From positions 664,001 through 728,000 of the forward strand of contig NC_009407.2 in the NCBI RefSeq assembly GCF_000002875.2: a DNA stretch of 64,000 nt. Reading direction: 5' to 3'. Source of the DNA: Leishmania infantum JPCM5 (lineage: Eukaryota; Euglenozoa; Kinetoplastea; Trypanosomatida; Trypanosomatidae). Made by a program: the position numbers and the translations under genes. Shown here in pieces: positions 1 to 10,445 of this stretch. How positions within the stretch are numbered: position 1 is the stretch's first letter; each line of letters starts with the position of its first letter. The notes beneath the pieces are model-generated. The model did no database searches. It worked only from the letters and a program-made list of their open reading frames with translations, and was not told where the DNA came from.

Positions 1-226
1 AAGAGGGAGGGAACCAACGGAACAGATACATGAGCACAGCAGAGTGCCAAGCACTCGTGCTGCTGCTGATGCAAGAGCAGGACCCACGCAGGAGCTCTTC
101 GAAACAGCGTCAGCTATCCTTCCAGACCCCCCCCTCCCCCGCCCGGCCGCACACATACCTACCGACCTCTTGCTACGCTGATACGCGTTGAACGCTTTCT
201 TTATCTTATTCCCGTCGTACATCGCT

Positions 227-3200
227 ATGCTAAGCAGAATGCGGCGCACCATGACAACCACGAAGGGGTTTCGCGCCCCACGGCCGAGAGGTAGCCACGA
301 GCAACCCGCAGAGACGACTGTCTCGTCGACGAACTCAGCTGCACCACCGCCACCGCCGTCTGCGTCGTCGGCTCGCAAGGTGTCGACACGCGGCTCAACA
401 TTAGCGGTGCCTTCCCCATCGCCGTCGTCATCCTCCGCTTACTGTCGTAAGAGCCCTAGTCGCTGCAAAAAGGCATCTACCATCGCCGCTGCCACTGGTG
501 ACGCTGGCGCTGGCACCACTGCGTTCGACCCGAAGAGCGGCGGCTTGTCCTTCCCCCAGGGGCCACGTGGAGTGCTGAGCGGTCACTTCAGCGCTAATCA
601 CCTGCGGCGCGCACCACGGCAGACCGACCAAGCTACACCGCGTGATGGTGCGAGCAACACCGCGACCGCAATGAGGGCACCAGCGGACACCACTACAGTT
701 GCCACAGCAGCTGCGCAGCACACGGCGGCGCGCGCGAGCGGAGATGACAGAGTCGTCGCGCTTAGCAGTAGTAACACGCCTCTGCTGCGCAAGCGGCCTC
801 GCTCACTTTCTCCCGATGATCCCTACGCCGGTGGTGCACATCATCGTGATGAGCCGGCAAGCACACGCGGTTGTGCGCCTTCCGCCAGCAGAGACAGCAA
901 CAGAGTCAAGAGCGACGACACCACACTGGTGCAGCTATCCATTCCACGGCTGCCCACTGCGCGGCGCCTTTCCACGTCGCGCATCCGCCGCACCGTCTTC
1001 TACCCTCCCTCTGCGGAGCAGCCTCTGGCGCTCTTGCGGAGCTCACACGATGCTGATGGTGCCGGTGCCATGGGTGCCCCTGAATCCGCACCGGTGCCGC
1101 GTGTGTCAAGTGCGCCAGCGCCTGCGGACGTCTGCGTGGCCGCTGACTATACCGTGCACGTGCATCCTTGGGGCTCAGCGACCGCTGTGCCGGCGTGGAC
1201 TGGCGCAAGCGACGCAGTCCCAGTGGCACCGGGTGCGGACGCTCTGAGGGTTCCTGGGGCTAACTCAGCGGTGTGTGTGGGCAGAGAGCCGCATAGCAGC
1301 ACCGCAGTGTCAGAGCATCACAAGACTCCCTTGGCTGCGGCGATGACCGCGTCGACGATACTGTCACCATCAACGCGATCGGGAAAGCGGTTTCTTTCGG
1401 CAATGGAGCATGAGCAGCGCGACTACGCTGCAGCGATCTCTCCTGCTCCTCCCTCGCTAACGTCATCGTCGCTGCTGCCGCCGTACCGATCGCCGTGCCA
1501 CAGCGGTGCATCTGAGCAGGTCTCGCCGGCTCCGCCTGCGGCGCCGAGCACACCAAAGGCCGCGCCATCCACCCCTCCATCACTACCCCTGCCGCTGCCG
1601 CCCTGCGACTCCACATCTCCATCGCCGGCGGTGCCGCAGCTCCGCGTGCATGACTTGGCTGCACTGTCATTGCCTTCGCTCAGTCGCGAGGCCTCGCTGC
1701 TCCCAAGCAACTCACGCCGTGGACTCTCTGTGCCGCTCTCTTCGCCGCGCCTCGAGCGCGCCGAATCGCCACTATCGCCGCTGTTGGCGGACAGTTCTCC
1801 GGCTCCCGCAATCGGCTTGATGCGAGGGCAGGCGGGGGCTCTTGTCGCTGCTGCAGCTGCGGGAGGCGAGCGCCAGACACTGTCGTCTCTGGCGTCTCCG
1901 GCCCGCTCGGTGGGAGAGCTGGCGCGCGTTCAGCAGCAGCAGGCGTCGACGCACCCCTCTAGCGCACTCGCTGCTGCAGAGGAGGCCGAGAGAGAGGAAT
2001 GTGACGAGGCACTCGAGTGCGAGATGGCAGAGGATCTGCGCATGTCGACGGACATTGCTTTCACGCCGTCCGGCACCGGCAGCTGCGCACCGCCGCTCTT
2101 CTCGCAGTCGTCCATGATGCAAGAGGAAGAGAGGCAAGCGGAGGAGGAAGGCGGCGGCGAGGGGGCGACCTACATCATGAGAGACAGCGCCGTGGCGGTG
2201 GAGCGAGCTGATGACGATAGTGAGCTGCGCTCTGGCCCAGGGATGAGCGGTCATGAGGGCAGCGCGCAACCACTCTTCCGCTTCCAAGATGGCGCAGGTG
2301 ACGTGCTCATCTCTGGATCAACGCCGCCTCCCTCCATCGCGATTCCAGCTGCGCTCAACGAACACGCTTTTCTCAGCGGCTGCAGCCACGGCGGTGGCAC
2401 CGCTACAACCTATTCGAGTACCACGCCCCCAGCGAGCTCGTTGGCAGTGCTGTCCAGCGCCTTCGCCCGCCTGCCGTCTGCACCGTCGACGTGGCCGATC
2501 CGTGCGGCTACGCCGCCACATCTTCCATTGGTGCTCGCGCCTGGTACAGAGCTGTTGCCGCTCGGCGTTGTGACTGCTGCGGTCGCTGCTGATGGGGGTG
2601 GAGGCCTGAGTGTTGGGAGGATGGGCCCTGGACGTCATCGCACCGTGTTTTCGTTCAGCTCGCTGCGCGTTGGCAACGCAACCGCCGCAGCGCTACCCGA
2701 TCCCTTCCCTGAGCCGCAGCTACGTCTGTGCCAACCATCGGTGACGACGACAACAGACCAGGCATGTGCTGGGAGCGCTCGAAATGTGGCTGCCTCTGTG
2801 GCTGAGCCTGCTACTCCAGTCAGCTCGCCGCCCTCAGAAGCCTGTGCTACAAAGTACCCACCTGATCTGTGGCTGCCGTCGTTGCCGGCCGAGCACGTGA
2901 GCCCTCCGCGTGATCCTCTGCTGATGCGGGTGCCCAGTCAGGATGGAAAGGCCGAGGGTTGCGCTGCTCACGGTGTTTCCCAAATGGGCGTTGTGGCACC
3001 GACGCCGATGTCGCCGGGGAGCGACGCGCTTTCCTCTGCGACTGGCGTCTCCGCGCTGTCGGCTGCAAACGCAGCGCCTCCGCTCTCCGACTTGTACGTC
3101 ACCGCGCTGCCGTACCTTGCCGCGGCTGCTGCAGGTGGCAGCGGTGCACCTGCTGTGCCCGCACGCCCAGGCCGCACGTGCTTTACGCTGCACTCCGCTG

Positions 3201-6200
3201 CGCGAACGACAGGGACACTTTCTTCCTCTGCAGCCGCCACATCAACAGTGGAGCCGACGGCAGCGGCGGCGGCTGCGTCGACCGGCGCGGTGCCACCGAC
3301 ACTGAGAGAGGTGAGCTATCTCTCAGCCGAGAAGTGTTCCTTTGGGGGCGGCACATCCGAACTGCAGCAGCTGCCAGGACACGGTGCTGTGCCACGGCAG
3401 GGAACAGAGGGACCGACGGCGTCTTTGGATGGCGTCAGGTCAGCGACACCAAGGGCTACAAGGAAAGTGCCCAGCAGTATGGAGAGCCGCCATACGACTG
3501 GGTGTGCTCAGCAGGTCATTGCCAACGCGCAGCCGGCGTTGCTGCGGCCCGTCGACTCAACACCTGCGACGGTGGTCATGCACCGCACACCGTCGACTCT
3601 CACAAGTGAGGAGCCAGCGTGGAGTCGACGAAGCGCACCGTTCCCGCAACCGTGGCCGTTGCTAAACGACGGTTACCCGCCGGCCTTGCTCACAGTCGCT
3701 CCTGTAACGCCACTTGTGGGTTGCATGGGCGCTGAAACGCCGACTGTGGCGGCGCCTCAGTCCGCGCAGGCACCGGTGGCCCATGACGAGGCAGCGCAGC
3801 CCTACCCTCGAGAGAGTCGGGAGATGGTCTCCTATGCACCCCTTGCGCCGCCGCAGCCGCCGTCGCCTCCCCTCCCACGACCCGCTTGCACAGACGATAC
3901 TTGGGAGCTCTTCTACGATCTGCCGCGTGAGGTCGGCCACTTCTACGCAACACGGCGCGGCGTCACGTCGCTGTACGACTGGCAGCACGACGTGCTCACC
4001 CGCCCCGAGGTTCGGCAGGGCGGCAATTTTGTCTACAGTCTCCCCACCAGCGGTGGCAAGACGCTGGTCGCCGAGTTGAGCCTCCTGCGGTGTGTGCTGA
4101 ACCGCCGCAAGTCGTGCTTCCTCGTCCTGCCCTTTGTGTCGCTTGCGGAGGAGAAGACGATGGCGCTGCAGCCGCTGACGACAGCGTATGACTTCAACGT
4201 GGACGGCCATTACGGCAGCTCCGGCCGCTTCCCGCTCTGCGGGGCGCCTGCAGTCTACGTCTGCACGATCGAAAAGGCAAACTCGCTGCTGAATCACATG
4301 CTCGAAGAGGGCCGTGCCGACGAGATCGGGGCGGTGGTGGTGGACGAGCTGCACATGGTCGGCGAGTCCGGGCGAGGGGCGACGCTGGAGTTGTTTCTTT
4401 CCAAGGTACTCGTGATCAACGCCGCGCGGCAGCGGAAGCGTGACGCCGTGGTTGCGCCGGCGACGCAGAGTCGCTGCAGTGCGAGTGGTTCGCGGCCAGG
4501 ATGGCCGGAGGAGTTGGAGGATGCAGAGGAGGACCTCCGTGAGAGGACAGCCATGACGGACACCACAAAGGCGGCTGCGGACCCCGGCCCTCTACAGATC
4601 ATCGGCATGAGCGCCACAGTCTCCAACCTCCGCACCCTAGCCGAGTGGCTGCGCGCCGCATGCTTTGAGTACGACTTCCGGCCCGTGCCATTGCACGCCT
4701 ACAGTGTCGTTGGCGGCCTCGTGCTACGCGATGGCCAGCGCAACGAGCGCAACCTCAGCGGCGGCTCTGTCACGCAGCATCTTGTGGAGCTCGTGACGGA
4801 GGTGCCGGATGCGTCCGTGCTCATCTTCTGCGCCAGCCGCCAGCAGTGCGTCGACACGGCGAAGGGCATCGTAAACTGCCTCAGGGCTCAAGCCATTGCC
4901 GGCCAAAAAGCGCCGTCCGCGTGGGTGTCGGGTAGCAGCGATGCGGCGGCGGAGGCACAGCACGTCTCCGTGCTTGACGTACCGTTCCCGAGCTTAACAA
5001 GAGGGCCGGCCACAGCGGCTGCGATGGCGGCGGTGCCGTCGCAGGCCTCGGCCGCCATCAAAGGCCTCCTTGCGGACCTCGAGGCGCTCGCGCACCACGA
5101 AGCCTCGCAGCTCAGTGAGGTGATTGCCTTCGGAGTAGCGTTTCACCACGGTGGCCTCCTTGCCGAGGAGCGAGACCTCATCGAGACGGCGTTCCGCCGC
5201 AAACACATCCGCATCCTGTGCTGCACCTCTACGCTGGCCGCTGGCGTGAACCTGCCGGCGCGGCGGGTAATCATCAAAACGCCGTACGTGGGCCGCGAGT
5301 TTCTAACCAAGTCGCGCTACCTGCAGATGTGCGGCCGTGCCGGGAGAGCCGGATTGGACACGTACGGCGAGTCGTTCCTGCTGCTGAGCAGCCGTGATCA
5401 GGCTCGCGGCCACGCCCTTATGCACGCCGCGGTGGAGCCGTGCTGCAGCAAACTCCTCGAAGACGATCAAACGCTCACCCGCTCGCTGCTGGAGTGCGTT
5501 GGGGTCGGGCTCGTGGCGGACTTCCAAAGCGCCTGCCAGTGGAGCGGCTCACTGCTGAGCAGGTGGGCGGTGGGTCCTGTGGACGTGTCGTGGCAGCCGC
5601 ACATCCCTGCAGCTGCCGCCCCGGCTGCGTCCGCGAGCACTGGAGTTGCGCCTCCCGGAGCGGCAGCGAAAGGCACATGCGAAAGTGTCACCGGCCTCTT
5701 CCTCGCCTCCGAAGTCGGCTATGACGGCGACGCCGCTGCCGCACAGGACTCCGAGAGCAGCCGGTCTGCGCCTGGCCCTCCGGCTTCACCGCCTTCCCAC
5801 CCAGCCTCGCCGACGTCGCCGTCTCTGACGCGCGTGCCGCCGGCTGCCATGAACGCGATGGTGCGCGCCTCGCTCGTTACACTAGCGCGCTGCGGCTTCA
5901 TCCGCGTTGCCTGTACACGCGCAGGCAGCGGCGGCAGCAACGGCGCCGGTGGCCGTGCTGCTGCTGGGGCTGCAGTCTGTAAGGACAGCGGTACCACATC
6001 GAGCGTAGCTCTGGAGACGTTGCCGAGCGGCGTATCGGACGACGCCCACGCAGACGCTTCAGCAGAGACGCACGACGCCTGCCATGCGCAGGTGCATGTG
6101 ACATCGTTTGGCAGCTCGTCTGTCCGCTCGTGCTTTAGTGTGGAGGAGGCGCTGCTGCTGCGCGCCGAGCTGGACGAGTTGCGCCACACCGGTCTCATCC

Positions 6201-6949
6201 TGTCCGACGACCTGCACCTTTGCTACTTCCTCACGCCGCTGCGGGAGGTGGGAAAGTGCGACTGGGAGCTGCTGCGGCTCATGATGTCGCGCATGAGCGA
6301 CAGCCGCCAGCGCATCGCGAGCCTGCTTGGGGTCGATGCCTACTTTGTCGATCAGCAGGCGATGGGGCTCGGCGGTCCACTGCAGGCCACAGAGGAGGGT
6401 CGACGGCGCCTCTTCACGGCAAGGAGGTTCTACGTGGCACTTATGCTGGCGGATGTGTTGGCTGAGGTGCCGATGGCGACGGTGGAGCAGCGGTATAACG
6501 TGAGCCGCGGGCAGCTGCAGAATCTGATGCGCTCCGCCTCGATGTTCAGCAGCTCCATCACGAGCTTCTGTCATGCGATGGAGTGGTTCTCGCTGGAGGC
6601 GGTGCTCTCTTCCTTCGTCAAGCGACTCGGCTTCGGTGTGAAGCCGGACTTGCTGCCGCTAATGGAGATACGTGGCATGCAGCCGCCGCGGGCGAGGGCG
6701 CTGTGGAACGCCGGCTTCAAGAAGGTCGCAGCGATCGCGGCAGCCGACGCGGATGATATGGTGTCGAAGGTGAAGTTGATGAACCCAAAGGACAGCAAGG
6801 CAGCGAAGTTTTTTACGAAACGCTCAGCGTTGATGGCGATCCGGGAGGCAAACCTCGCCCTACAGTCTCAGATCAAGGAGAAGAAGGGCGAGCTGCAGGA
6901 ACTGACGGTTTGTTGCGGCGGTGGTGGCGGCGTTCGCGGTGTGCGCTGA
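227..6949 (+). CDS. POLQ/HELQ-type superfamily 2 helicase, helicase domain only
   Basis: Predicted ATP-dependent DNA helicase of about 2240 residues. The first roughly 1225 residues are Ser/Ala/Pro-rich low complexity with no domain I recognise. The helicase core follows: Walker A PTSGGKT at about 1273-1279, a DELH box at about 1373-1376, motif III GMSATV, FHHGG, STLAAGVNLPARRV, and motif VI QMCGRAGRAG from about 1700. Its C-terminal part ends in a winged-helix/helix-hairpin-helix-like segment near 2140-2180. This motif order is that of the DNA polymerase theta and HELQ helicases, which act in end joining and fork repair. No polymerase domain follows, so it is a helicase-only protein. Low-complexity insertions interrupt the core, for example around 1405-1445 and 1560-1605. 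The open frame begins at a TTG; ATGs at 227, 239 and 251 are all in frame, and I chose the first. Function in this organism is inferred. Confidence 0.85.
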   Translation: MLSRMRRTMTTTKGFRAPRPRGSHEQPAETTVSSTNSAAPPPPPSASSARKVSTRGSTLAVPSPSPSSSSAYCRKSPSRCKKASTIAAATGDAGAGTTAFDPKSGGLSFPQGPRGVLSGHFSANHLRRAPRQTDQATPRDGASNTATAMRAPADTTTVATAAAQHTAARASGDDRVVALSSSNTPLLRKRPRSLSPDDPYAGGAHHRDEPASTRGCAPSASRDSNRVKSDDTTLVQLSIPRLPTARRLSTSRIRRTVFYPPSAEQPLALLRSSHDADGAGAMGAPESAPVPRVSSAPAPADVCVAADYTVHVHPWGSATAVPAWTGASDAVPVAPGADALRVPGANSAVCVGREPHSSTAVSEHHKTPLAAAMTASTILSPSTRSGKRFLSAMEHEQRDYAAAISPAPPSLTSSSLLPPYRSPCHSGASEQVSPAPPAAPSTPKAAPSTPPSLPLPLPPCDSTSPSPAVPQLRVHDLAALSLPSLSREASLLPSNSRRGLSVPLSSPRLERAESPLSPLLADSSPAPAIGLMRGQAGALVAAAAAGGERQTLSSLASPARSVGELARVQQQQASTHPSSALAAAEEAEREECDEALECEMAEDLRMSTDIAFTPSGTGSCAPPLFSQSSMMQEEERQAEEEGGGEGATYIMRDSAVAVERADDDSELRSGPGMSGHEGSAQPLFRFQDGAGDVLISGSTPPPSIAIPAALNEHAFLSGCSHGGGTATTYSSTTPPASSLAVLSSAFARLPSAPSTWPIRAATPPHLPLVLAPGTELLPLGVVTAAVAADGGGGLSVGRMGPGRHRTVFSFSSLRVGNATAAALPDPFPEPQLRLCQPSVTTTTDQACAGSARNVAASVAEPATPVSSPPSEACATKYPPDLWLPSLPAEHVSPPRDPLLMRVPSQDGKAEGCAAHGVSQMGVVAPTPMSPGSDALSSATGVSALSAANAAPPLSDLYVTALPYLAAAAAGGSGAPAVPARPGRTCFTLHSAARTTGTLSSSAAATSTVEPTAAAAAASTGAVPPTLREVSYLSAEKCSFGGGTSELQQLPGHGAVPRQGTEGPTASLDGVRSATPRATRKVPSSMESRHTTGCAQQVIANAQPALLRPVDSTPATVVMHRTPSTLTSEEPAWSRRSAPFPQPWPLLNDGYPPALLTVAPVTPLVGCMGAETPTVAAPQSAQAPVAHDEAAQPYPRESREMVSYAPLAPPQPPSPPLPRPACTDDTWELFYDLPREVGHFYATRRGVTSLYDWQHDVLTRPEVRQGGNFVYSLPTSGGKTLVAELSLLRCVLNRRKSCFLVLPFVSLAEEKTMALQPLTTAYDFNVDGHYGSSGRFPLCGAPAVYVCTIEKANSLLNHMLEEGRADEIGAVVVDELHMVGESGRGATLELFLSKVLVINAARQRKRDAVVAPATQSRCSASGSRPGWPEELEDAEEDLRERTAMTDTTKAAADPGPLQIIGMSATVSNLRTLAEWLRAACFEYDFRPVPLHAYSVVGGLVLRDGQRNERNLSGGSVTQHLVELVTEVPDASVLIFCASRQQCVDTAKGIVNCLRAQAIAGQKAPSAWVSGSSDAAAEAQHVSVLDVPFPSLTRGPATAAAMAAVPSQASAAIKGLLADLEALAHHEASQLSEVIAFGVAFHHGGLLAEERDLIETAFRRKHIRILCCTSTLAAGVNLPARRVIIKTPYVGREFLTKSRYLQMCGRAGRAGLDTYGESFLLLSSRDQARGHALMHAAVEPCCSKLLEDDQTLTRSLLECVGVGLVADFQSACQWSGSLLSRWAVGPVDVSWQPHIPAAAAPAASASTGVAPPGAAAKGTCESVTGLFLASEVGYDGDAAAAQDSESSRSAPGPPASPPSHPASPTSPSLTRVPPAAMNAMVRASLVTLARCGFIRVACTRAGSGGSNGAGGRAAAGAAVCKDSGTTSSVALETLPSGVSDDAHADASAETHDACHAQVHVTSFGSSSVRSCFSVEEALLLRAELDELRHTGLILSDDLHLCYFLTPLREVGKCDWELLRLMMSRMSDSRQRIASLLGVDAYFVDQQAMGLGGPLQATEEGRRRLFTARRFYVALMLADVLAEVPMATVEQRYNVSRGQLQNLMRSASMFSSSITSFCHAMEWFSLEAVLSSFVKRLGFGVKPDLLPLMEIRGMQPPRARALWNAGFKKVAAIAAADADDMVSKVKLMNPKDSKAAKFFTKRSALMAIREANLALQSQIKEKKGELQELTVCCGGGGGVRGVR

Positions 6950-7752
6950 AGCTGAAGGAGAGCACTCAGAAGGCGGAGACGGAACGGGATAGCCTTGTGG
7001 ACGTTCAGCTTCGACCAGAGGTAGTAGGGTGTGCTTGGGTGGGAGGGTGGGGGCCGTGTGGACCCGTGCGCACCCCATGTACGTGCCTTGTCAACAGCAT
7101 CACTGCCGCCGGTGTCGTTATGCCGACTCTCAGACGCGCTGCCTGCTTCCTTTGTTTATCGTTGCGTGTCTCTCCAAAACGAAAACAGAAACGCTGGCGT
7201 GGGCGCCACTCCTCCTCTCCCACTGTGTGCGTGTGTGCGTGTGCGTGCATCCGCCAGAGACGTGAGGAAGTGGAAGAGCGCAGCGCGTGAGACTGCTCTG
7301 GCCTGTGAGGCGACAGCACAACAGCCTCTGCACCTCTTTCTCTCTCTCACCTTCGCTGTGACGTTCTCAAAGCGGGGGTGCACCAGCACGTGACGATCCG
7401 AGCGCGCTTGCGCACCTCCGCACCCGACACCTCACAGACGCTTCCACATCTGTCTTTCGCTCATGGCACTCCCGAGTGTGTCTGGCGGCCCGGTGGCTTG
7501 ATTTGCTTCCTCGACTCCAAATCAAGGCGGATGGCGCACCTCTCCCCCGCCGACGCCGCACGTGGCGCTGTCCTGCCGCTCTTCTTCGCTTGCTCTTCTC
7601 CTGGACGCCGCCCATTCTCCTCTTCTACGTTCGAACACTTGCCCATACCCGTGCAGTCGACAGAGCCCATTTTTGTGTGCCTCTCGCCGAGTGCACGCAA
7701 GCAGTGGCACTTCCTTTTCCGTCTTCGCCACCGGATCAAGTGGCTCTGCATC
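6950..7752. other. Intergenic spacer between helicase and small membrane protein
   Basis: No supportable gene. It holds a GT/GC-rich simple stretch near 7224-7248 and pyrimidine tracts near 7329-7355 and 7594-7630 that could serve trans-splicing of the downstream gene. The open frame of the downstream gene extends upstream to 7378 but starts there with GTG and has no homology-like sequence. Confidence 0.6.
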
Positions 7753-8250
7753 ATGCTGTCTTCTGCAAGCAGCGCTTCCGCGCTGTGGAGCGCGTGCGGC
7801 ATCGTTGCGTTGATCTGTGCCTTCGCCACCGCTGTCCTCTGTGTGACCGTGTGGCAGCTCTGCGGACGCGTCAACGTGATGCAGCACGGCGCCGTCGCCA
7901 TCGCCCTCATCCCGATATCAGTTTTCCTCGGCCATGTCTTGTGTGCCTCCTACAACGCACTGGGCGAGACCCTGCAGACGTTCGCCAAGAAGAACGCGCA
8001 AGATTTGCCACAGCCGCTCTTCTACGTGATTGCGGCGATCCGCCCGCTCGTGGCGCAAGTTGGGCTGACGGACGCGATGTGGATGGCATGCTTGCTGTTT
8101 ACTGCCTATAGCGTGACGAAGGTGTGGCACCACTTGATTGACATCACGCGGTTGCTGAAGGCGTCTCGGCGACGGCTGCAGCTGCCCGAAATGCGCGAGC
8201 GCCGTCGACAAGAGGAGGCGGCGAATACGAAAGGGCAGAAGCGGCGTTGA
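7753..8250 (+). CDS. Small multi-pass membrane protein, unknown function
   Basis: A 165-residue protein I do not recognise. It has three hydrophobic segments, at roughly residues 10-33, 45-65 and 105-122. Between the second and third lies a short amphipathic stretch (ETLQTFAKKNAQDLPQ). The C-terminal tail of about 35 residues is strongly basic and probably cytosolic. The start at 7753 (MLSSASS) is chosen because it places the first hydrophobic segment near the N-terminus. An in-frame ATG further upstream (MAHLSPADAARG) would add about 74 residues of spacer-like sequence. An endomembrane location is inferred from the hydrophobic pattern only. Confidence 0.6.
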   Translation: MLSSASSASALWSACGIVALICAFATAVLCVTVWQLCGRVNVMQHGAVAIALIPISVFLGHVLCASYNALGETLQTFAKKNAQDLPQPLFYVIAAIRPLVAQVGLTDAMWMACLLFTAYSVTKVWHHLIDITRLLKASRRRLQLPEMRERRRQEEAANTKGQKRR

Positions 8251-8888
8251 GCAAGTTGTCTTTATCTGTGTAAAGCGCATGGAAGGGGGAGGGAGGTGGT
8301 CGAGCTCCAGGTCTTCTGCCGATGTGTTGTGCAGGTCCAACGCCCCCCTTTCCTTTCCTTCTCTCTTTCTCGGCTGCACATGTAGGGACTGCGCACAGGA
8401 GTGCAACTCGGCAGTCGAAGCAAAGGGCGTGAGCAGGGACCACAAGTAGGCAAGGCGAACCGCGTTGTATCACGCTGGCGCACGTCTTGACGCTTCCGAA
8501 AGCATCGGCGTCGAATCTGACGACGGTTCGACCCAAGCGCTCGTGCAGGGCCACACGATAAAGTGACTTCCTCGTCTTGTGCACCCACCTTCCACTCCTC
8601 TCCCTCTTTCTTCACTGCGCAGCACTTCTGTGGTGATCACTCCTAAGCGAGCGCGTTCATACACCGCACGCACGCGCGCGGTGGCACCACCCCCCACTCT
8701 ATTCTAGTTTTCTCTTTGAGCGCCTCGAGGGCCACGAGCGGGGCATCTGCCACCCACGCAGAACTGCAGAACCGCCTTCCCTTGCCACCTCACGGAGCTG
8801 GCGCATCAGGCGGGGTGCCCTCCGGCTCTCCCTCTCCCTCTCCTTCATCATAGTAATTTTCAACTCGCCACCACCACTGTCACGAGAC
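8251..8888. other. Intergenic spacer upstream of Mog1
   Basis: No gene seen. Two strong pyrimidine tracts lie at about 8341-8372 and 8821-8848; the second leads into the probable splice acceptor of the Mog1 gene. Confidence 0.6.
8820..8853 (+). promoter_or_regulatory. Predicted spliced-leader acceptor for Mog1
   Basis: A run of CTCTCCCTCT-type pyrimidines ends in the first AG at 8852-8853. That leaves a 5' leader of 35 nt before the ATG at 8889 with no intervening ATG. The arrangement is typical of trypanosomatid trans-splice sites. Confidence 0.5.
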
Positions 8889-9530
8889 ATGGCGGCGACG
8901 CACACGGTGGATTTGTACGGCGGCGCTATGCGCATCAGTCTCCCTCAGACGATGATCGACGTCTCCGACTTCCGCCAAGTGCCGGATAACCAGGAGGTGT
9001 ACACGGACGCGGACACGGGTGCCTCCGTCATCGTGGAACTGCTCAGACGGCAGACACACGTCTGCAACTTCGAGGCCGGCGCCTTCTTTTATCACGACCT
9101 CGCGAAGGACAACGGATGCGCGCCGGAGAGTATCTCTCAGGAGGAAACCTGCACGCTCCCACCGTCGGCGTTCCCGCTCCTGGCCACATCGGCTGCGCCA
9201 GCTGCGCCCGCCGACTGTGGGCCGGTGGCACCGCAGTCGTGCGATTTTGCGTGCCTCACGACAGGGCTGCAGCGTATATCCAAGTACACGAATGAGAAAG
9301 GGAAGGAGAATGAGGTCTTCGTTGGGCTGGCGGTGCTGCGATTCACGCCGCCTGTATCGACGGAAATACTGGTTTCGGTGTCTTGCCCGACTTGGCTGCA
9401 CCCCGAGAGCTCGGAGGCAAGGGTGGTGAAGCGACTACTCACCGAGCAGGAGCGCTTGCAGCTGCTGTACACGGCGGTCGCCTCGCTGGAGGTTGTCGAG
9501 TGGGGCCTGTTCGTGCCTGAGGAGGAGTAG
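8889..9530 (+). CDS. MOG1: Ran-binding protein Mog1 (RANGRF family)
   Basis: A 213-residue Mog1/PsbP-fold protein. Mog1 binds the GTPase Ran, stimulates nucleotide release and supports nuclear protein import. The family signature is near the N-terminus: LYGGAM at residues 8-13, then DVSDFRQVPDNQEVY, almost identical to the DVSDLRQVPDNQEVF-type block of fungal and animal Mog1. Further recognisable pieces are the segment around FEAGAFFYHDLA and the C-terminal half with VGLAVLRF. Length fits the family (about 185-220). An Ala/Pro-rich insert at about residues 90-118 looks lineage-specific. The start ATG follows a clear splice acceptor by 35 nt. Confidence 0.88.
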   Translation: MAATHTVDLYGGAMRISLPQTMIDVSDFRQVPDNQEVYTDADTGASVIVELLRRQTHVCNFEAGAFFYHDLAKDNGCAPESISQEETCTLPPSAFPLLATSAAPAAPADCGPVAPQSCDFACLTTGLQRISKYTNEKGKENEVFVGLAVLRFTPPVSTEILVSVSCPTWLHPESSEARVVKRLLTEQERLQLLYTAVASLEVVEWGLFVPEEE

Positions 9531-10445
9531 CGCAGCCGTAGGCCGGTGGTGCTCTGTAGAGGAGGGCAGAGGGCGCGGCGTTTGTGCGCGCGCGAGTGCT
9601 CGTACAAAGACGGAGCGGCACACCAGCGTGCCCAAGGACTTCCGCACTGACAGGAGCTACCCTCCTCCCCCCGCGTGCGCCGTAGGCTCACCGGTCGAGC
9701 CGTAAGCCGCATATTCTGGCACTTCCCGATCCCTCTGACTCCGCCACCACACCAAATGTGCGCACGTCTTCACATAGGTATCACAGAGCATCCAAGGTGC
9801 GAGGTGGGCATCCTCCACTCCGTTGCCTCATCCCTCGCATACTCGTAAGCGAACACTACACGCAAAGCAGGCCTTGCATTGGCCTACCGCAGCCCCCGCT
9901 CACTCTCTACAGCGAGGACCACCACGAAGGCACGGCGCACGCACAAACATGCGCGCACCAACGGCTGCGCTGTACAGCACACCGCTGAATGACTCGCTCA
10001 CTGGAAGCCAATGCCACCAGACTGTCAAGCCCCTGCTGACGCTCTCTAGCTGTCTATTAGCCGGCCACGTGGGTGCAGCTCTTTCTCTCGTTGATCGTCA
10101 TCCTCGCGCCCGCCTCTCTTCCACCTTGCCACCTCTTCTCGGCCTGTCTCCGCCTCGTCCCCTCTTTTCGTTCTCCGACGCCGGCTCCGCACAACAGCCG
10201 CTTCCGCGCTCACCTACACAACCGCATTTATGCGAGCGCATCATTCCGTGACTCGGGCGGCACCCAAGAATGCCACTGCAGGCTTCCTCATCAAATCTCA
10301 CTGTGCTCTCTTGCTTTCATCGCTGCTTTCAGCGTCGCCTCCGTCGCCATCCAGAGAGTGCCCAGCCCACGTACCCATTTCTGCTCTCTCCGCTCCTCAG
10401 CTTCCCGCTGCTGCCATCTCGCCACTCACGCTGCAGCCTGGCCAC
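9531..10445. other. Intergenic spacer before the amidohydrolase pseudogene
   Basis: No intact gene. It is pyrimidine-rich, especially 10085-10170 and 10275-10430, as expected for an old 5' flank of the pseudogene that follows. Confidence 0.5.

Noticed and set aside
699..1247. Alternative-frame ORFs inside the helicase N-terminus
   Set aside because: High GC makes all frames long here; the main frame continues without a stop into the helicase core.
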